Origin: Blastocladiella emersonii ATCC 22665
Lineage: Eukaryota > Blastocladiomycota > Blastocladiomycetes > Blastocladiales > Blastocladiaceae
NCBI GenBank assembly: GCA_025594325.1
Contig: JANHCV010000007.1
Coordinates: forward strand, 1-64,000
Reading direction: 5' to 3'
Length of the DNA stretch: 64,000 nucleotides
Shown here one piece after another: positions 27,999-38,223 of the stretch. The first letter of the stretch is position 1. Every line of letters begins with the position of its first letter. Below the pieces are notes generated by a model. That model was not told where the DNA came from. It saw only the letters and a program-made list of their open reading frames with translations, and did no database searches. A program made the position numbers and the translations under genes.

Positions 27999-30633
27999 CA
28001 CAAGCACCAAGCTAGGGTGGCCGGGCGGCCATGGAACGTACTGCATGGGTACCATTACCGTGGACTGGCCGCGGCCATTAATCGCAGCACAGCCCTGCCT
28101 GGCTCAGGACGCGGCGGGCGTGGGAGGCGGGTTGGGTAGATAGGTAGCAGCAGCAGCACCTGGCTAGCTGGCTGTCAAACAACACGAGTGAAGGGGTGCG
28201 TGAGGGAGGGTGTGTTGAATGAATGGATGGGTGGATGCAAGCAGACCTTCATACGTGTCGTGCGTGATGAGGATTGGTTGGCCACCATCCACCAACGCCA
28301 TGGCATGGCTGCGGGTGTCGCTGCGTGCGCCTTGGCGGGTGGTGTTGGTGGGTGGTGTTGGTGGTGGGTGCTGTGGTGGTAGTGGAGCTAAAGTGGTGTC
28401 GTGGGGCTCTTGGGGTCCCCTTTCCTTCCTGTCTGGCCTAGGTGGGTGGGTGGGTGGGTGGGCGGACGTAGCGCGCATGCGGGCGGGCAAGGTAGGAACG
28501 TTGCTCACGCAATGGATCATGTATTTCATGGAACGTAGTCTGGACAGCAGCAGAGAGGGGGATGTCCGGCCCAACCGGACCCTCCACGAATCACAATATG
28601 CACGCAATGAATTGACCGATGATAGGGCCGTACCAAACCAGCCACGTAGACAATTGTCATGGTAGTCGAACAAAACCATATTCAAATCTTTGACTACACG
28701 CTTGTCCAGCTAGCCAGGGACCCATAAATCACAGTATCGACCCAACTAAATATTTGACAACAGAAAAATAGTAAACCAACCTCGTACATAATTGTCATGG
28801 TACTCAAACAAAACCATATTCAAAACCTTGACTTCCCGCATGTCCAGCTGGCCAGGGACCCACAAATCACAGTATCGAACCAACAAAGTATCTGACAACA
28901 GAAATATGGTAAAACAGCCACGCGGATAATTGTCATGGTACTCAAACGAAACCATAGTCAAGTCTTTGACTATTCACATGTCCAGCTGGTTGAGGACCCA
29001 TAAATCGTAACGTCAAAGCAACAATATTTCCGACCATGGAAGTATAGTAAACCAGCCACTCTGGCAATTGTCATGGTACTCAAACAAAACCATACTCAAC
29101 TCTATGACTTCCCACATGTCCAGCAGGTTGGACACCCACAAATCACAGTATCAAACCAACAAAATATCTGACCACAGGAGTATATATAACCGACCACGTA
29201 GGTAATTGTCTTGATACTCAAACAAAACCATATTCAAATCTTTCACTTCCCGCTTGTCCAGCTAGCCAGGGACCCATGAATCACAGTATCACAGCAACAC
29301 AATATCTGACCAAAGAAATATCGTAAACCAGCCACGTAGATAATTGTCATGGTACTCAAACAAAACCATACTCAAATCTTCGAGCGCCCCATGTCCAGGT
29401 GGGCAAGGGCCTATAAATCACAGTATTGAACCAAGGAAATACCTGACTGACGATCGGGATGTATCAAACCTGCCACGCTGATAATTGTCATGGTACTCAA
29501 ACATAACCATACTCAGCCAAATCTTCGCATACCCTCACGTCCAGGTGGGCAAGGAACCAAAGCGCCAGATATTCAAATCTACCGCTTTGTGCACACTCCA
29601 CTAGCCAACTCTTCGATCCCCTAATTATGGAGCCCGTCGTCAAAGTACACGGTCCAATCAACCAAGTAAACAGCCAACCTGCCAACTTGCCTACCTGCTA
29701 TCCGAACACCCACACCGCCTTGCAAGTCATTGGGGGCCCGCGCTCTCTGGTTGCCGTCCCGGCCAACAAAGGAAGGAATGATGAGCCCTGGCAGCCTGGC
29801 AGCCTGCCACTCTGACAGCTCGACTGACAGCGCCCACCCAGTAGATATTATCTATCTCGTAGGTAGTCTGCGAGGACTTTGTTAGTCAATACACGACCAG
29901 TCTCCTCCTGGCTGCCGGCTCTGCTGTCCACTCCAAGTCCTGCATGATGATGGGCCATGGAGGGTTCAGAGCAGCTCCTCTGTCTATCCGCGTGAAACCA
30001 CTCACCCGCTGACGGATGTACACCGCGCACCGTGCAGCGCGCACAGCACACAGCGCCCGACGCACCACGCGGTGCGCACAAGGCGCAAACGGCCACCCTG
30101 GTGTCACACACACTCGCATGAACGGCAGGCATGCAAGGCGTCCCCAACTCAACAATGATTTATCATCCAGGCTTACTACTCGCTCCAACGGGTGCGCCTG
30201 CCTGCCCTCCCAGTGCCGTTGATTGATTGATGGATGGGTGCGCCAGCCCCTATTGCCAGCCAAGTGGCAAGCAACACCACAGCACCTGCGTCGCCCTGGC
30301 CACCGTACCTTGCAAACTGCGTAGCAGCCGTACTGCTTCACAGGGCTGCAGAGGGCTGGCTGCGGAGGGCTGAGGCGGCAGGGCTCCTCCTGCAGGAAGG
30401 AGACAGTGCTGGCGCCAAGGAGTGCTAGGGACGACAAACTGAATGGTGAATGACCCACACACCACATGCTCCTGGCAGGAGTGCGTGTGGGCGTGCGGGC
30501 TTGTGTCCGTGCGTGCCTGTGTCCGTGCGTGCCTGGATTAGACCTCCATCACAAGCGCCAAGTGACCAAGTGACCAAGTGACCAAGTGACCAAGTGACCA
30601 AGTGACCAAGGTGACCAAGTGACCAAGGTGACA
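27999..30633. repeat. Satellite unit 11, short form S2
   Basis: The last S2 unit; the next unit switches back to the long form. Confidence 0.95.
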
Positions 30634-32677
30634 CACAAGCACCAAGCTAGGGTGGCCGGGCGGCCATGGAACGTACTGCATGGGTACCATTACCGTGGAC
30701 TGGCCGCGGCCATTAATCGCAGCACAGCCCTGCCTGGCTCAGGACGCGGCGGGCGTGGGAGGCGGGTTGGGTAGATAGGTAGCAGCAGCAGCACCTGGCT
30801 AGCTGGCTGTCAAACAACACGAGTGAAGGGGTGCGTGAGGGAGGGTGTGTTGAATGAATGGATGGGTGGATGCAAGCAGACCTTCATACGTGTCGTGCGT
30901 GATGAGGATTGGTTGGCCACCATCCACCAACGCCATGGCATGGCTGCGGGTGTCGCTGCGTGCGCCTTGGCGGGTGGTGTTGGTGGGTGGTGTTGGTGGT
31001 GGGTGCTGTGGTGGTAGTGGAGCTAAAGTGGTGTCGTGGGGCTCTTGGGGTCCCCTTTCCTTCCTGTCTGGCCTAGGTGGGTGGGTGGGTGGGTGGGCGG
31101 ACGTAGCGCGCATGCGGGCGGGCAAGGTAGGAACGTTGCTCACGCAATGGATCATGTATTTCATGGAACGTAGTCTGGACAGCAGCAGAGAGGGGGATGT
31201 CCGGCCCAACCGGACCCTCCACGAATCACAATATGCACGCAATGAATTGACCGATGATAGGGCCGTACCAAACCAGCCACGTAGACAATTGTCATGGTAG
31301 TCGAACAAAACCATATTCAAATCTTTGACTACACGCTTGTCCAGCTAGCCAGGGACCCATAAATCACAGTATCGACCCAACTAAATATTTGACAACAGAA
31401 AAATAGTAAACCAACCTCGTACATAATTGTCATGGTACTCAAACAAAACCATATTCAAAACCTTGACTTCCCGCATGTCCAGCTGGCCAGGGACCCACAA
31501 ATCACAGTATCGAACCAACAAAGTATCTGACAACAGAAATATGGTAAAACAGCCACGCGGATAATTGTCATGGTACTCAATCAAAACCATATGTTAATCT
31601 TTGCTTTCCTGCATGTCCAGCTGGCCAGGGACCCAAAAGTCCCAGTATCGAACCAACAAAGTATCTGACAACAGAAATATAGTAAACGATCCACGCAGAT
31701 CATTGTCGTGGTACTTAATCAAAACCATATTCTAATCTTTGCTTTCCCGCATGTCAAGCTGGTTGAGGACCCATAAATCGTAAAGTCGAACCAAAAAAAT
31801 ATCTGGCCATAGAAATATAGTAGACCAGCCACTCTGGCAATTGTCATGGTACTCAAACAAAACCATATTCAAATCTTTGACCTCCCGCATGCCCATGTGG
31901 GCAAGGACCTATAGATCAGAGTATCGTACCAAGAAAATATCTGACCATGGAAATATAGTATACCAGCCACGTAGGTAATTGTCATGGCACTCAAACGAAA
32001 CCATAGTCAAGTCTTTGACTATTCACATGTCCAGCTGGTTGAGGACCCATAAATCGTAACGTCAAAGCAACAATATTTCCGACCATGGAAGTATAGTAAA
32101 CCAGCCACTCTGGCAATTGTCATGGTACTCAAACAAAACCATACTCAACTCTATGACTTCCCACATGTCCAGCAGGTTGGACACCCACAAATCACAGTAT
32201 CAAACCAACAAAATATCTGACCACAGGAGTATATATAACCGACCACGTAGGTAATTGTCTTGATACTCAAACAAAACCATATTCAAATCTTTCACCTCCC
32301 GCTTGTCCAGCTAGCCAGGGACCCATAAATCACAGTATCACAGCAACACAATATCTGACCAAAGAAATATCGTAAACCAGCCACGTAGATAATTGTCATG
32401 GTACTCAAACAAAACCATACTCAAATCTTCGAGCGCCCCATGTCCAGGTGGGCAAGGGCCTATAAATCACAGTATTGAACCAAGGAAATACCTGACTGAC
32501 GATCGGGATGTATCAAACCTGCCACGCTGATAATTGTCATGGTACTCAAACATAACCATACTCAGCCAAATCTTCGCATACCCTCACGTCCAGGTGGGCA
32601 AGGAACCAAAGCGCCAGATATTCAAATCTACCGCTTTGTGCACACTCCACTAGCCAACTCTTCGATTCCCTAATTAT
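30634..32677. repeat. Satellite unit 12, long form, truncated at array end
   Basis: Long form of the unit-3 type. It matches other units up to CTAATTAT at 32677, where full units continue GGAGCCC, and then gives way to unrelated sequence. A private T for C near 32666 lies just before the break. The last third of the unit, including the minisatellite, is missing. Confidence 0.95.
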
Positions 32678-32680
32678 CGT

Positions 32681-32716
32681 CTTTTATTTTGGAACCTTTG
32701 ATTTATCCCTTCACAG
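32681..32716. repeat. Direct repeat, distal copy (putative target-site duplication)
   Basis: It aligns with 36685-36718; both contain AACCTTTGATTTAT and end in ACAG on the plus strand. They differ by about three substitutions and a small indel in a T-run. The homology stops sharply at both ends and brackets the retrotransposon. It begins 4 bp after the satellite array ends. Confidence 0.75.
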
Positions 32717-33060
32717 CGGTTGTAACCTGCAAGCAGAGTATCCACTGTACGACAGGCCCCGGCCTTTTCTGGCAGAGCTGCAATGCAGCAAGGCCTGGAC
32801 CACCCACGTCGAGGAGCAAAGGGGAAGAAGTGAGGGAGGGAGGGAAGATAGGACAAACGGACGGAGCAAAGCAGTCCAGTAGCGTCAAACGAGCAGTAGC
32901 GAGAGAGGGAGCGAATGAACAATAATCGAGACCGAGCAGGGCGACATGCTGGGCTGGCCAGCGAGAGAGCGAGGGCACGCCGGAAAGCCAGTAGCAGTAC
33001 TGTGGCTTTGGCCGTGGCCCGAGAGGAATTCCAGGTTTTCTTTTTCTTCTCCTGTTTTGT

Positions 33061-33100
33061 CTTTTCTTTTCTTTTCTTTTCTTTTCGTTTCTTTTCTTTT
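33061..33100. repeat. CTTTT microsatellite in LINE 3' region
   Basis: Eight pentamers of CTTTT or close variants, AAAAG on the retrotransposon sense strand. It lies about 60 bp past the stop codon. It could be an internal A-rich tail or a 3' untranslated microsatellite, since homology to the element may continue to 32717. Confidence 0.9.
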
Positions 33101-33161
33101 GTGTCAATCCATGCACCGATGGGCATGATTCAGCGACGACCACGCGGTTCCTTCGGACTTG

Positions 33162-36100
33162 TCACTTCAGGATGTGCCTTGGGGAGCCGAGCAGCCAAAG
33201 ACGGACGGAGGGATCTGCAGCAAGAGCCGCCTGGGCCACAGTGGTGGACGGGCACACGGGCGGGTCTTCTTCACGCCCAGAGGGGTTGGGGGCGTGGGAG
33301 TGCATCGAGTGCAAGCACCGCGTGCAGTAGTGGTGTTTGTTGATGAACTTGAGGGCGGCCCTGTGTTGGCCAAATGGACGTCGGACGCGTGCGCTCGCCT
33401 CGCGGGGCGGCACGTCGGAAAAGTTGAGCGGGTCGACCTCGGCGCACCCAGCGGCATGGGGGAGCCAGCCGAGTCGCCAGAGGGAGCGCGAGGCCACGGA
33501 GGTGATGGCCGCGAGGACGGGCCAGGTGAGGGCGCGGTCGAGTTGGAGGGCCCGCGAGCCGAAGGACACGTCGCGAACGCGTAGAGCGCAGCCGGCGAGG
33601 CGGGAGAGGGCGTCAGGGTCGAGCCAGATGGAGGCCGCGAGTCGAGTGCCAAAGTTGTGTAGGGCGTCGGTTGCGCCAGCAATGGGTTCGCCGACCATGG
33701 TGTAGCCGGGCGTGCTGAGGTCCTCGCCTTGGACAGGAGAGAGAGGCGGTGGTGGTGCAGGTGGAGGTGGAGGTGGAGTGGGCGCATTCGGTGCTCGTTC
33801 AGCGGAGGCGGCGGCGGCGGCAACAGAGGCAGCGGCGCGGCGAGCATAGCGCTCAATGGACTTTTGGGCAGAGCCCAGCGCGGCGGACACGGCCGCGGCG
33901 TTACGGGTGCAGATCATCCAGTGGCTTCCGTCGTCAATAGCTACTTGGCACCTAGGACACACCGGTGAAGTGACTAGAGTAGGATGGCGGGCGTGCAGTA
34001 GTGAGCGAGTGGGTGTGATCCCAAGGAGGTGGCGAACGCGATAGACGATGTCGCGGTTCGCAGCGCTGGAGGTGCGCTTATCGAGCGGGCGGGAGCCGGA
34101 GCCAATGGCCAGTGAGGTCGCAAGCATGTCAGGGTGCTCATCGGGGTCAGGGGAGGTGTGGAGGGAGGAGAGGAGGGCGGACTTGGAGCGCAGGGTCGCA
34201 TCGCAGCGTGCAGTGGACAGGAACTTGAGGAACGCGGTGGAGGGAATCGGAACAGGAACGTCATCAAAGTGCAACACATGCTGAACATCTAACCGGATCT
34301 GTTTGGCGAAGGGGGGAGCGAGGACGAGCTCTTGGGCCAGATTGACCCTGTCAGCGGCGAGCCCGTCAGCGATCTCGTTCCCCTCAACGCCGGCGTGCCC
34401 GCGGACCCAGAAGACTGTGAAGGTCACGCGGCGGGCACGCGCGGCTGCCACTGCAAACGACCATGCGTCGGTAGAACTGAGGGAAGAAGGAAAGCCAGAA
34501 TCAGACGAGGAGGAGGAAAGGAACGATAGGACGCGGATGGCCGATGCAATTGCAGCCTGGGAGTCAGAGTAGATGTGGATCCGCAAGCGCTGTGGTGCCG
34601 CGGCGACCGCAAGCGCGATCGCCCACGCCTCGGCTCGCGTAGAAGAAGCTACGCCAGGCGAGACGCGCGCTGACAGACGGACACCAAGCGTCGGGAACCA
34701 CACGCCCGCTCCAAGGCGGGACGACCCGACCCCGTCCGCAGCTGGCACCATGGAGCCGTCCGTGTAGACAGGCACCAGTGCAGGATCGAGGTCGAGCGGG
34801 CCCGCCTGAGCCGGGACTTGTGTCACGTGAAGACCTGCGGTGAAGGCCTCGCGGATGTTGATGGGTGGGGCAACTTGGTCGTCAACACTGAGTGGGTAAG
34901 GCTCGCGGGTGCGAAAGGCTGCACACGGGCCCCACTGTGGATGGGCATGAGGGTCGGCGAGATAGGCCTGGAGCAAGCAGGTCGCGAGATTGATGAACTG
35001 GGTTCGCTCAGGGACTTGCACAAAACACCTGGTCGCTGGGTTGAAGCGGCCCGAGAGCAATTCCTCAGCGCACTGTGAGTTGATGCCATCTGCAATCTTG
35101 CCATGCTGAGTAAGCTGCGAGACGTTCGAGATGAAGTAGCCCCGCATGGCGCGGCGGACAGTGGGAGGGATCTGCCCCCAGGGCACCAGCTGGCGAATCG
35201 GCAAGTCCGTGGCGGGGTTGCCGATCGTATACTCGCCGCTAAGATCGGCAATCGAGAGGCGCCGGACGCGCATGAGTTCGAGCAAGCCGCCAAAGTAACA
35301 TGGAATCTCCGCAGTCGGCTCGCTGGTTGGGGCGGCAAGCGGCGAGTAAGGGACCGTGAGATACGTCTGCAAAGCTGAGAGCGAGCAGCGGACTGCCGTG
35401 CGGATCATGATATCGCAGTGGTTGAGAGAAGAGATGACCGCCTTCATGTGGTACCGGGTGACCTGCTCCTCGATGGACGCAAGCGCGAGGATCGCGGGAT
35501 GGTGGAGCGCTGACGCGTGGAAGGTGCTCGCGACATGCAGCTTCTTGCGAATGAGAGCACGCGCGGACGCGTCCCACTTCTGCAAGCGGCGGAGCTTGGG
35601 CACAAAGTTGCGAGAGCGGTACACCATGGCAGGCCGGACGACCGCGTTGAGCACGTACACGGCCATCTTGGCGGTGATCTTCTTGTTTCGCAGCGAGAGC
35701 ATCGCGCGCCCAAACGTCTCCTCCATCGCCTGTACGTCGGGGCCACCCGTGCCCGTCGCGTTGAGGAAGACGCCCAGGTAGCGAAACGCTCCATCGCTCG
35801 AAATCCTTGGCACCTCGACGTCGTTGGACTTGATCAGCGGCTCCCGTTTAGAGTTGATTGACAGCACGGCGCCCTTGGCGGCATTGGAGCGAATGCCGGA
35901 GGCCGCGTTGAACGAGTCGACGCGTGCCACGGTGCGGTGGAGCCCGCCTGGCGTGCACGCGAAGAAGGCCGCGTCGTCCACGAACGACAGGTTGTTGAGC
36001 TTGACGGGTGGGCGGTGCTTGGTGCCAGGGAAGAGTCGTCTCGGCGGGGTGTAACCAGGCCGAGTGTGCGCGGACTTGAAGGAACCGCCGCGACCTGCAT

Positions 36101-36683
36101 ACGGGAGGAGACGGAAAGCGTCATCTGCGCCTTTCGAAATATCGTTACAAAGGAGGGGATCGTAGACACAGGACCACATTAGCGGAGACTCAACGGCGCC
36201 CTGGGGCACGCCGCGGAGACCCGGGATCGGTTCGGTGAGCCCATACGCGGTGATCACGCGCGATGTGCGACCCTCAAGGAACTGCATGCAGTACAACTGA
36301 ATGAACGGCTCAGGCAGGCGGATGCGGCGCAGGGCCAGCCGCAGGATCGAGTGCGGGACCGTGTCGAACGCCTTGCTCTTGTCCTCAAAGTACACGTACA
36401 TGGCCTTGTCCGAGTCGCGGGCATGGTCAATGGCGGACGAGAGGAGCTGGATAGGGACGGCCATATCTGTCCCAGGCAGGACAGAGTACTTTGCGCCGCG
36501 CAGCACGTCGTGCTGAACGAGGACGGGCATCATGCGCGACACGAGGATCTTCATAAACAGCTTCGACGCGGTCTCCATGAGCGTAATGGGCCGGATCGCC
36601 GCAGCGGTGCCCGCGTACCCCGCGTCGGACTTCAGGATCTGGTAGATGGAGCCCTCGCGCCACTGAGCGGGAGCGACGCCCGT
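33162..36683 (-). CDS. LINE polyprotein fragment: reverse transcriptase plus RNase H
   Basis: The frame is open from the 5' border to a stop at 33162 with no disabling mutation. Numbering from the methionine at 36578 (1138 residues), reverse transcriptase motif A is FEDKSKAFD with Asp66, motif B is GVPQGAVESP at 123-132, and the catalytic FVDD lies at 199-202. An RNase H domain follows at about 600-745, with TDGS (Asp606), Glu649 in RAEAWAI, Asp671 in YSDSQAAI, and HAGVEGNEIAD with His727 and Asp737. Near residue 890 there is a CPRC...HWMIC zinc-binding motif (C-x2-C-x8-H-x3-C). The frame extends about 35 codons upstream of that methionine (including WREGSIYQILKSD), so the true protein was longer. 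RNase H in a LINE is known from the I and Tad-like groups; I cannot assign the clade. It could act only if transcribed from a neighbouring promoter. Confidence 0.93.
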   Translation of the reverse strand, partial: TGVAPAQWREGSIYQILKSDAGYAGTAAAIRPITLMETASKLFMKILVSRMMPVLVQHDVLRGAKYSVLPGTDMAVPIQLLSSAIDHARDSDKAMYVYFEDKSKAFDTVPHSILRLALRRIRLPEPFIQLYCMQFLEGRTSRVITAYGLTEPIPGLRGVPQGAVESPLMWSCVYDPLLCNDISKGADDAFRLLPYAGRGGSFKSAHTRPGYTPPRRLFPGTKHRPPVKLNNLSFVDDAAFFACTPGGLHRTVARVDSFNAASGIRSNAAKGAVLSINSKREPLIKSNDVEVPRISSDGAFRYLGVFLNATGTGGPDVQAMEETFGRAMLSLRNKKITAKMAVYVLNAVVRPAMVYRSRNFVPKLRRLQKWDASARALIRKKLHVASTFHASALHHPAILALASIEEQVTRYHMKAVISSLNHCDIMIRTAVRCSLSALQTYLTVPYSPLAAPTSEPTAEIPCYFGGLLELMRVRRLSIADLSGEYTIGNPATDLPIRQLVPWGQIPPTVRRAMRGYFISNVSQLTQHGKIADGINSQCAEELLSGRFNPATRCFVQVPERTQFINLATCLLQAYLADPHAHPQWGPCAAFRTREPYPLSVDDQVAPPINIREAFTAGLHVTQVPAQAGPLDLDPALVPVYTDGSMVPAADGVGSSRLGAGVWFPTLGVRLSARVSPGVASSTRAEAWAIALAVAAAPQRLRIHIYSDSQAAIASAIRVLSFLSSSSSDSGFPSSLSSTDAWSFAVAAARARRVTFTVFWVRGHAGVEGNEIADGLAADRVNLAQELVLAPPFAKQIRLDVQHVLHFDDVPVPIPSTAFLKFLSTARCDATLRSKSALLSSLHTSPDPDEHPDMLATSLAIGSGSRPLDKRTSSAANRDIVYRVRHLLGITPTRSLLHARHPTLVTSPVCPRCQVAIDDGSHWMICTRNAAAVSAALGSAQKSIERYARRAAASVAAAAASAERAPNAPTPPPPPPAPPPPLSPVQGEDLSTPGYTMVGEPIAGATDALHNFGTRLAASIWLDPDALSRLAGCALRVRDVSFGSRALQLDRALTWPVLAAITSVASRSLWRLGWLPHAAGCAEVDPLNFSDVPPREASARVRRPFGQHRAALKFINKHHYCTRCLHSMHSHAPNPSGREEDPPVCPSTTVAQAALAADPSVRLWLLGSPRHILK

Positions 36684-36684
36684 G

Positions 36685-36718
36685 CTTTTTTTGTAACCTT
36701 TGATTTATTCCTTAACAG
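36685..36718. repeat. Direct repeat, proximal copy (putative target-site duplication)
   Basis: Partner of 32681-32716. On the minus strand it reads CTGTTAAGGAATAAATC and ends in an A-run plus G. That A-rich end abuts the 5' end of the retrotransposon fragment. It also holds the likely polyadenylation signal of the homeodomain gene. Confidence 0.75.
36704..36709 (-). promoter_or_regulatory. Candidate polyadenylation signal AATAAA of the homeodomain gene
   Basis: A canonical AATAAA hexamer lies 46 bp past the proposed stop codon of the homeodomain gene. In the distal direct repeat the same place reads GATAAA. The hexamer is inside the direct repeat, so the retrotransposon landed at the very 3' end of the gene. 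Confidence 0.5.
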
Positions 36719-36755
36719 TCTTACGTAAGGTTCGCCGGCTAGCCGTTGGCGTGGG

Positions 36756-38223
36756 TTAGAATGAGGGCCACCTCCTTAAAGAAATTGTTACAGCAAGGAC
36801 GACTTCATAAAAACGTACCGTGCGTTCACAAAATAATTCTTGATCTGGTTCAGAGTAAGACCAGTTGCCTCAGCAAGCGCTCGTTTCTCACCCTCAGTGG
36901 GGTATGGGTGCTAGGGAGGGCCCAAGGGGGGCGTGAGCGCGGCTTCTCATTGTGCATGTACTTGCGTGTACTTCTGTACTTCTGCCGTACCTCAAGATGT
37001 TCTTCAAGCCAAGTTTGAAGTATGAGGCGAGTTTCATACGAGAAGTTAGCCCGCTTTTTTGGCCCGTCCGGCGCAAATGGCTGTCGATCTGGGTTCCTTT
37101 GCGTTTGTTGAACGGCGTGGCATAGGGACTCTGTCTCTTGCTGAGGCCAGGCTAGGGTTTCTCCTTTGAGGGGAACATTGTGGCGTCCTGTGCTCGCGAT
37201 GGGGGTGCGGTAAGCTGAGTCCACAAGGTACGCGGAGCTTCGCTGATCAGAGCTGTTGTTACCGCCATCGTTTGAACCAGCGCCTACGCCTGGAGCGCGT
37301 TTCGGACTACGACTACGACTACGACTACGACGACCGCCGTGACTGCAGCTAGTCCCGGAGGGAACCCGATGCCGGGGAAGGTAAAGCGCGCCTTGATCCA
37401 ACAACGCTCCACGCGGCTCTTGAGCACCTCCTTGTTGGTAATAAAAGGTGTAGTGAGATTGCACTCGAGGTTGGAGAACGTTGTAATGCCAAGACTTGTG
37501 GTGAATGTGGTTTGGCTGATTGGCCCATGCTGGCTCCCAGGCGGAATTCTGCGAATCGTGCTCTTGATAACGAAAGTGGCACGTGCTGACAGGTGGCCTG
37601 TCGCGAGTGTCGTAACAGCTGTCCTGTGAGCTGCAGTGGAATCTTGGTGGCATCGGATGCTCCGTGGGTGGACCAAAGTATTGGTTGTCGTGTGCAATAT
37701 AAGGAAGTGAGCTGTGCTGGTCTGAGTACGCAGTCCTGGGGAGGTGATGGCGAGTGGACAGCACTTGAGGTTGGGGCAGACGAGGGCCGTGGCAACACGT
37801 GCAAGAAAAATGCGGATGCACGTGTGGGTGAGCGTGTGGGTGAGGGTGCACGTGCTGGTGTGCGTGCCAGTGCAGGGATGATGATACCCCACTGTCGCCA
37901 AATGCACGTAGCGGCCGCTCCAAAGAAAGAACTGGTTGCTGAGGTGGACCAAATGTAGCCGCGGTCGGATAGCTGTGATAACGGCGTAGGGCTTGAGCAG
38001 TGTCAACAGGAACGGTGCCATCCGGGTTGGTGCGGCTTAAGCGTGGTGGCATTACAGGTGGCGGGGTTGGCTCATGTTGGAGTCCATAAGGTTGCGCGCC
38101 AAATTCGTCACTTTGCCAACGGCCGGAAGCATAAGGTCCCGCTTGCAGGGCAGGAGGAGCTGCTGAAACAAACGCGCTGCTGGGATTCCCACCCTGAAGA
38201 GTTTGATCAGGACGCGTGTCCAT
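36756..38223 (-). CDS. TALE-class homeodomain transcription factor, three exons
   Basis: Predicted nuclear DNA-binding regulator. Exons: 38223-36991, 36910-36819 and 36774-36756, 447 residues. The C-terminal homeodomain (about 386-444) has the TALE pattern: GPKKRANF start, [14 protein letters not shown] with the three-residue loop extension, then [17 protein letters not shown]. An 80-bp intron (GTACGG...CTAG) splits it exactly before HPYP. The second intron (36775-36818, 44 bp) is less certain; without it the protein would end [12 protein letters not shown], whereas splicing restores the usual NARR. Helix 3 has Tyr where nearly all homeodomains have Trp48. The N-terminus is long and disordered, with an alternating His/Pro tract at 118-138 and an RS-dipeptide stretch at 299-306. 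I chose the methionine at 38223; an in-frame extension to 38412 looks non-coding. Targets are unknown. Confidence 0.88.

Larger units (their letters stand above)
1..32677. repeat. Nested tandem satellite array, 11 full units plus one truncated
   Basis: The same sequence recurs head to tail at starts 1, 3050, 5685, 8734, 11369, 14418, 17467, 20102, 22737, 25364, 27999 and 30634, giving spacings of 3049 or 2635 bp and once 2627 bp. Copies are almost identical; differences are a few point variants, the number of 138-bp sub-repeats, and the count of an 8-bp minisatellite. The order of forms is L, S1, L, S1, L, L, S2, S2, S2, S2, S2, L(truncated), so an L+S1 pair (5684 bp) is itself repeated. The phase of the unit is set here by the window edge. 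No rRNA, tRNA or telomeric hexamer is visible. A centromeric, subtelomeric or other heterochromatic satellite is likely, but which one cannot be told from the sequence. Confidence 0.97.
32717..36684 (-). mobile_element. Non-LTR retrotransposon (LINE) with RNase H, 5'-truncated
   Basis: A reverse transcriptase and RNase H reading frame runs leftwards, followed by a 3' untranslated stretch of about 450 bp that includes an AAAAG microsatellite (plus-strand CTTTT copies, 33061-33100) and GC-rich inverted segments near 32757-32795. There are no long terminal repeats. The expected 5' half (ORF1 and the endonuclease) is absent: homology begins just upstream of the first reverse transcriptase block at about 36684, as in incomplete target-primed reverse transcription. 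Imperfect 34-36 bp direct repeats lie at both borders. The element sits between the satellite array and the homeodomain gene, in the same orientation as that gene. Confidence 0.88.

Noticed and set aside
1-32677. Ribosomal DNA spacer or telomeric repeat
   Set aside because: No rRNA gene or telomere hexamer is visible anywhere in the array; a 5S or snRNA gene was looked for by eye and not found.
33167-33856. Alternative frames inside the LINE region
   Set aside because: These are Pro/Ser/Thr-rich shadows of the RT-RNase H frame without motifs.
32681-36718. Direct repeats as LTRs of an LTR retrotransposon
   Set aside because: They are only about 35 bp, lack TG...CA ends, and the protein is of the LINE type with no protease or integrase.
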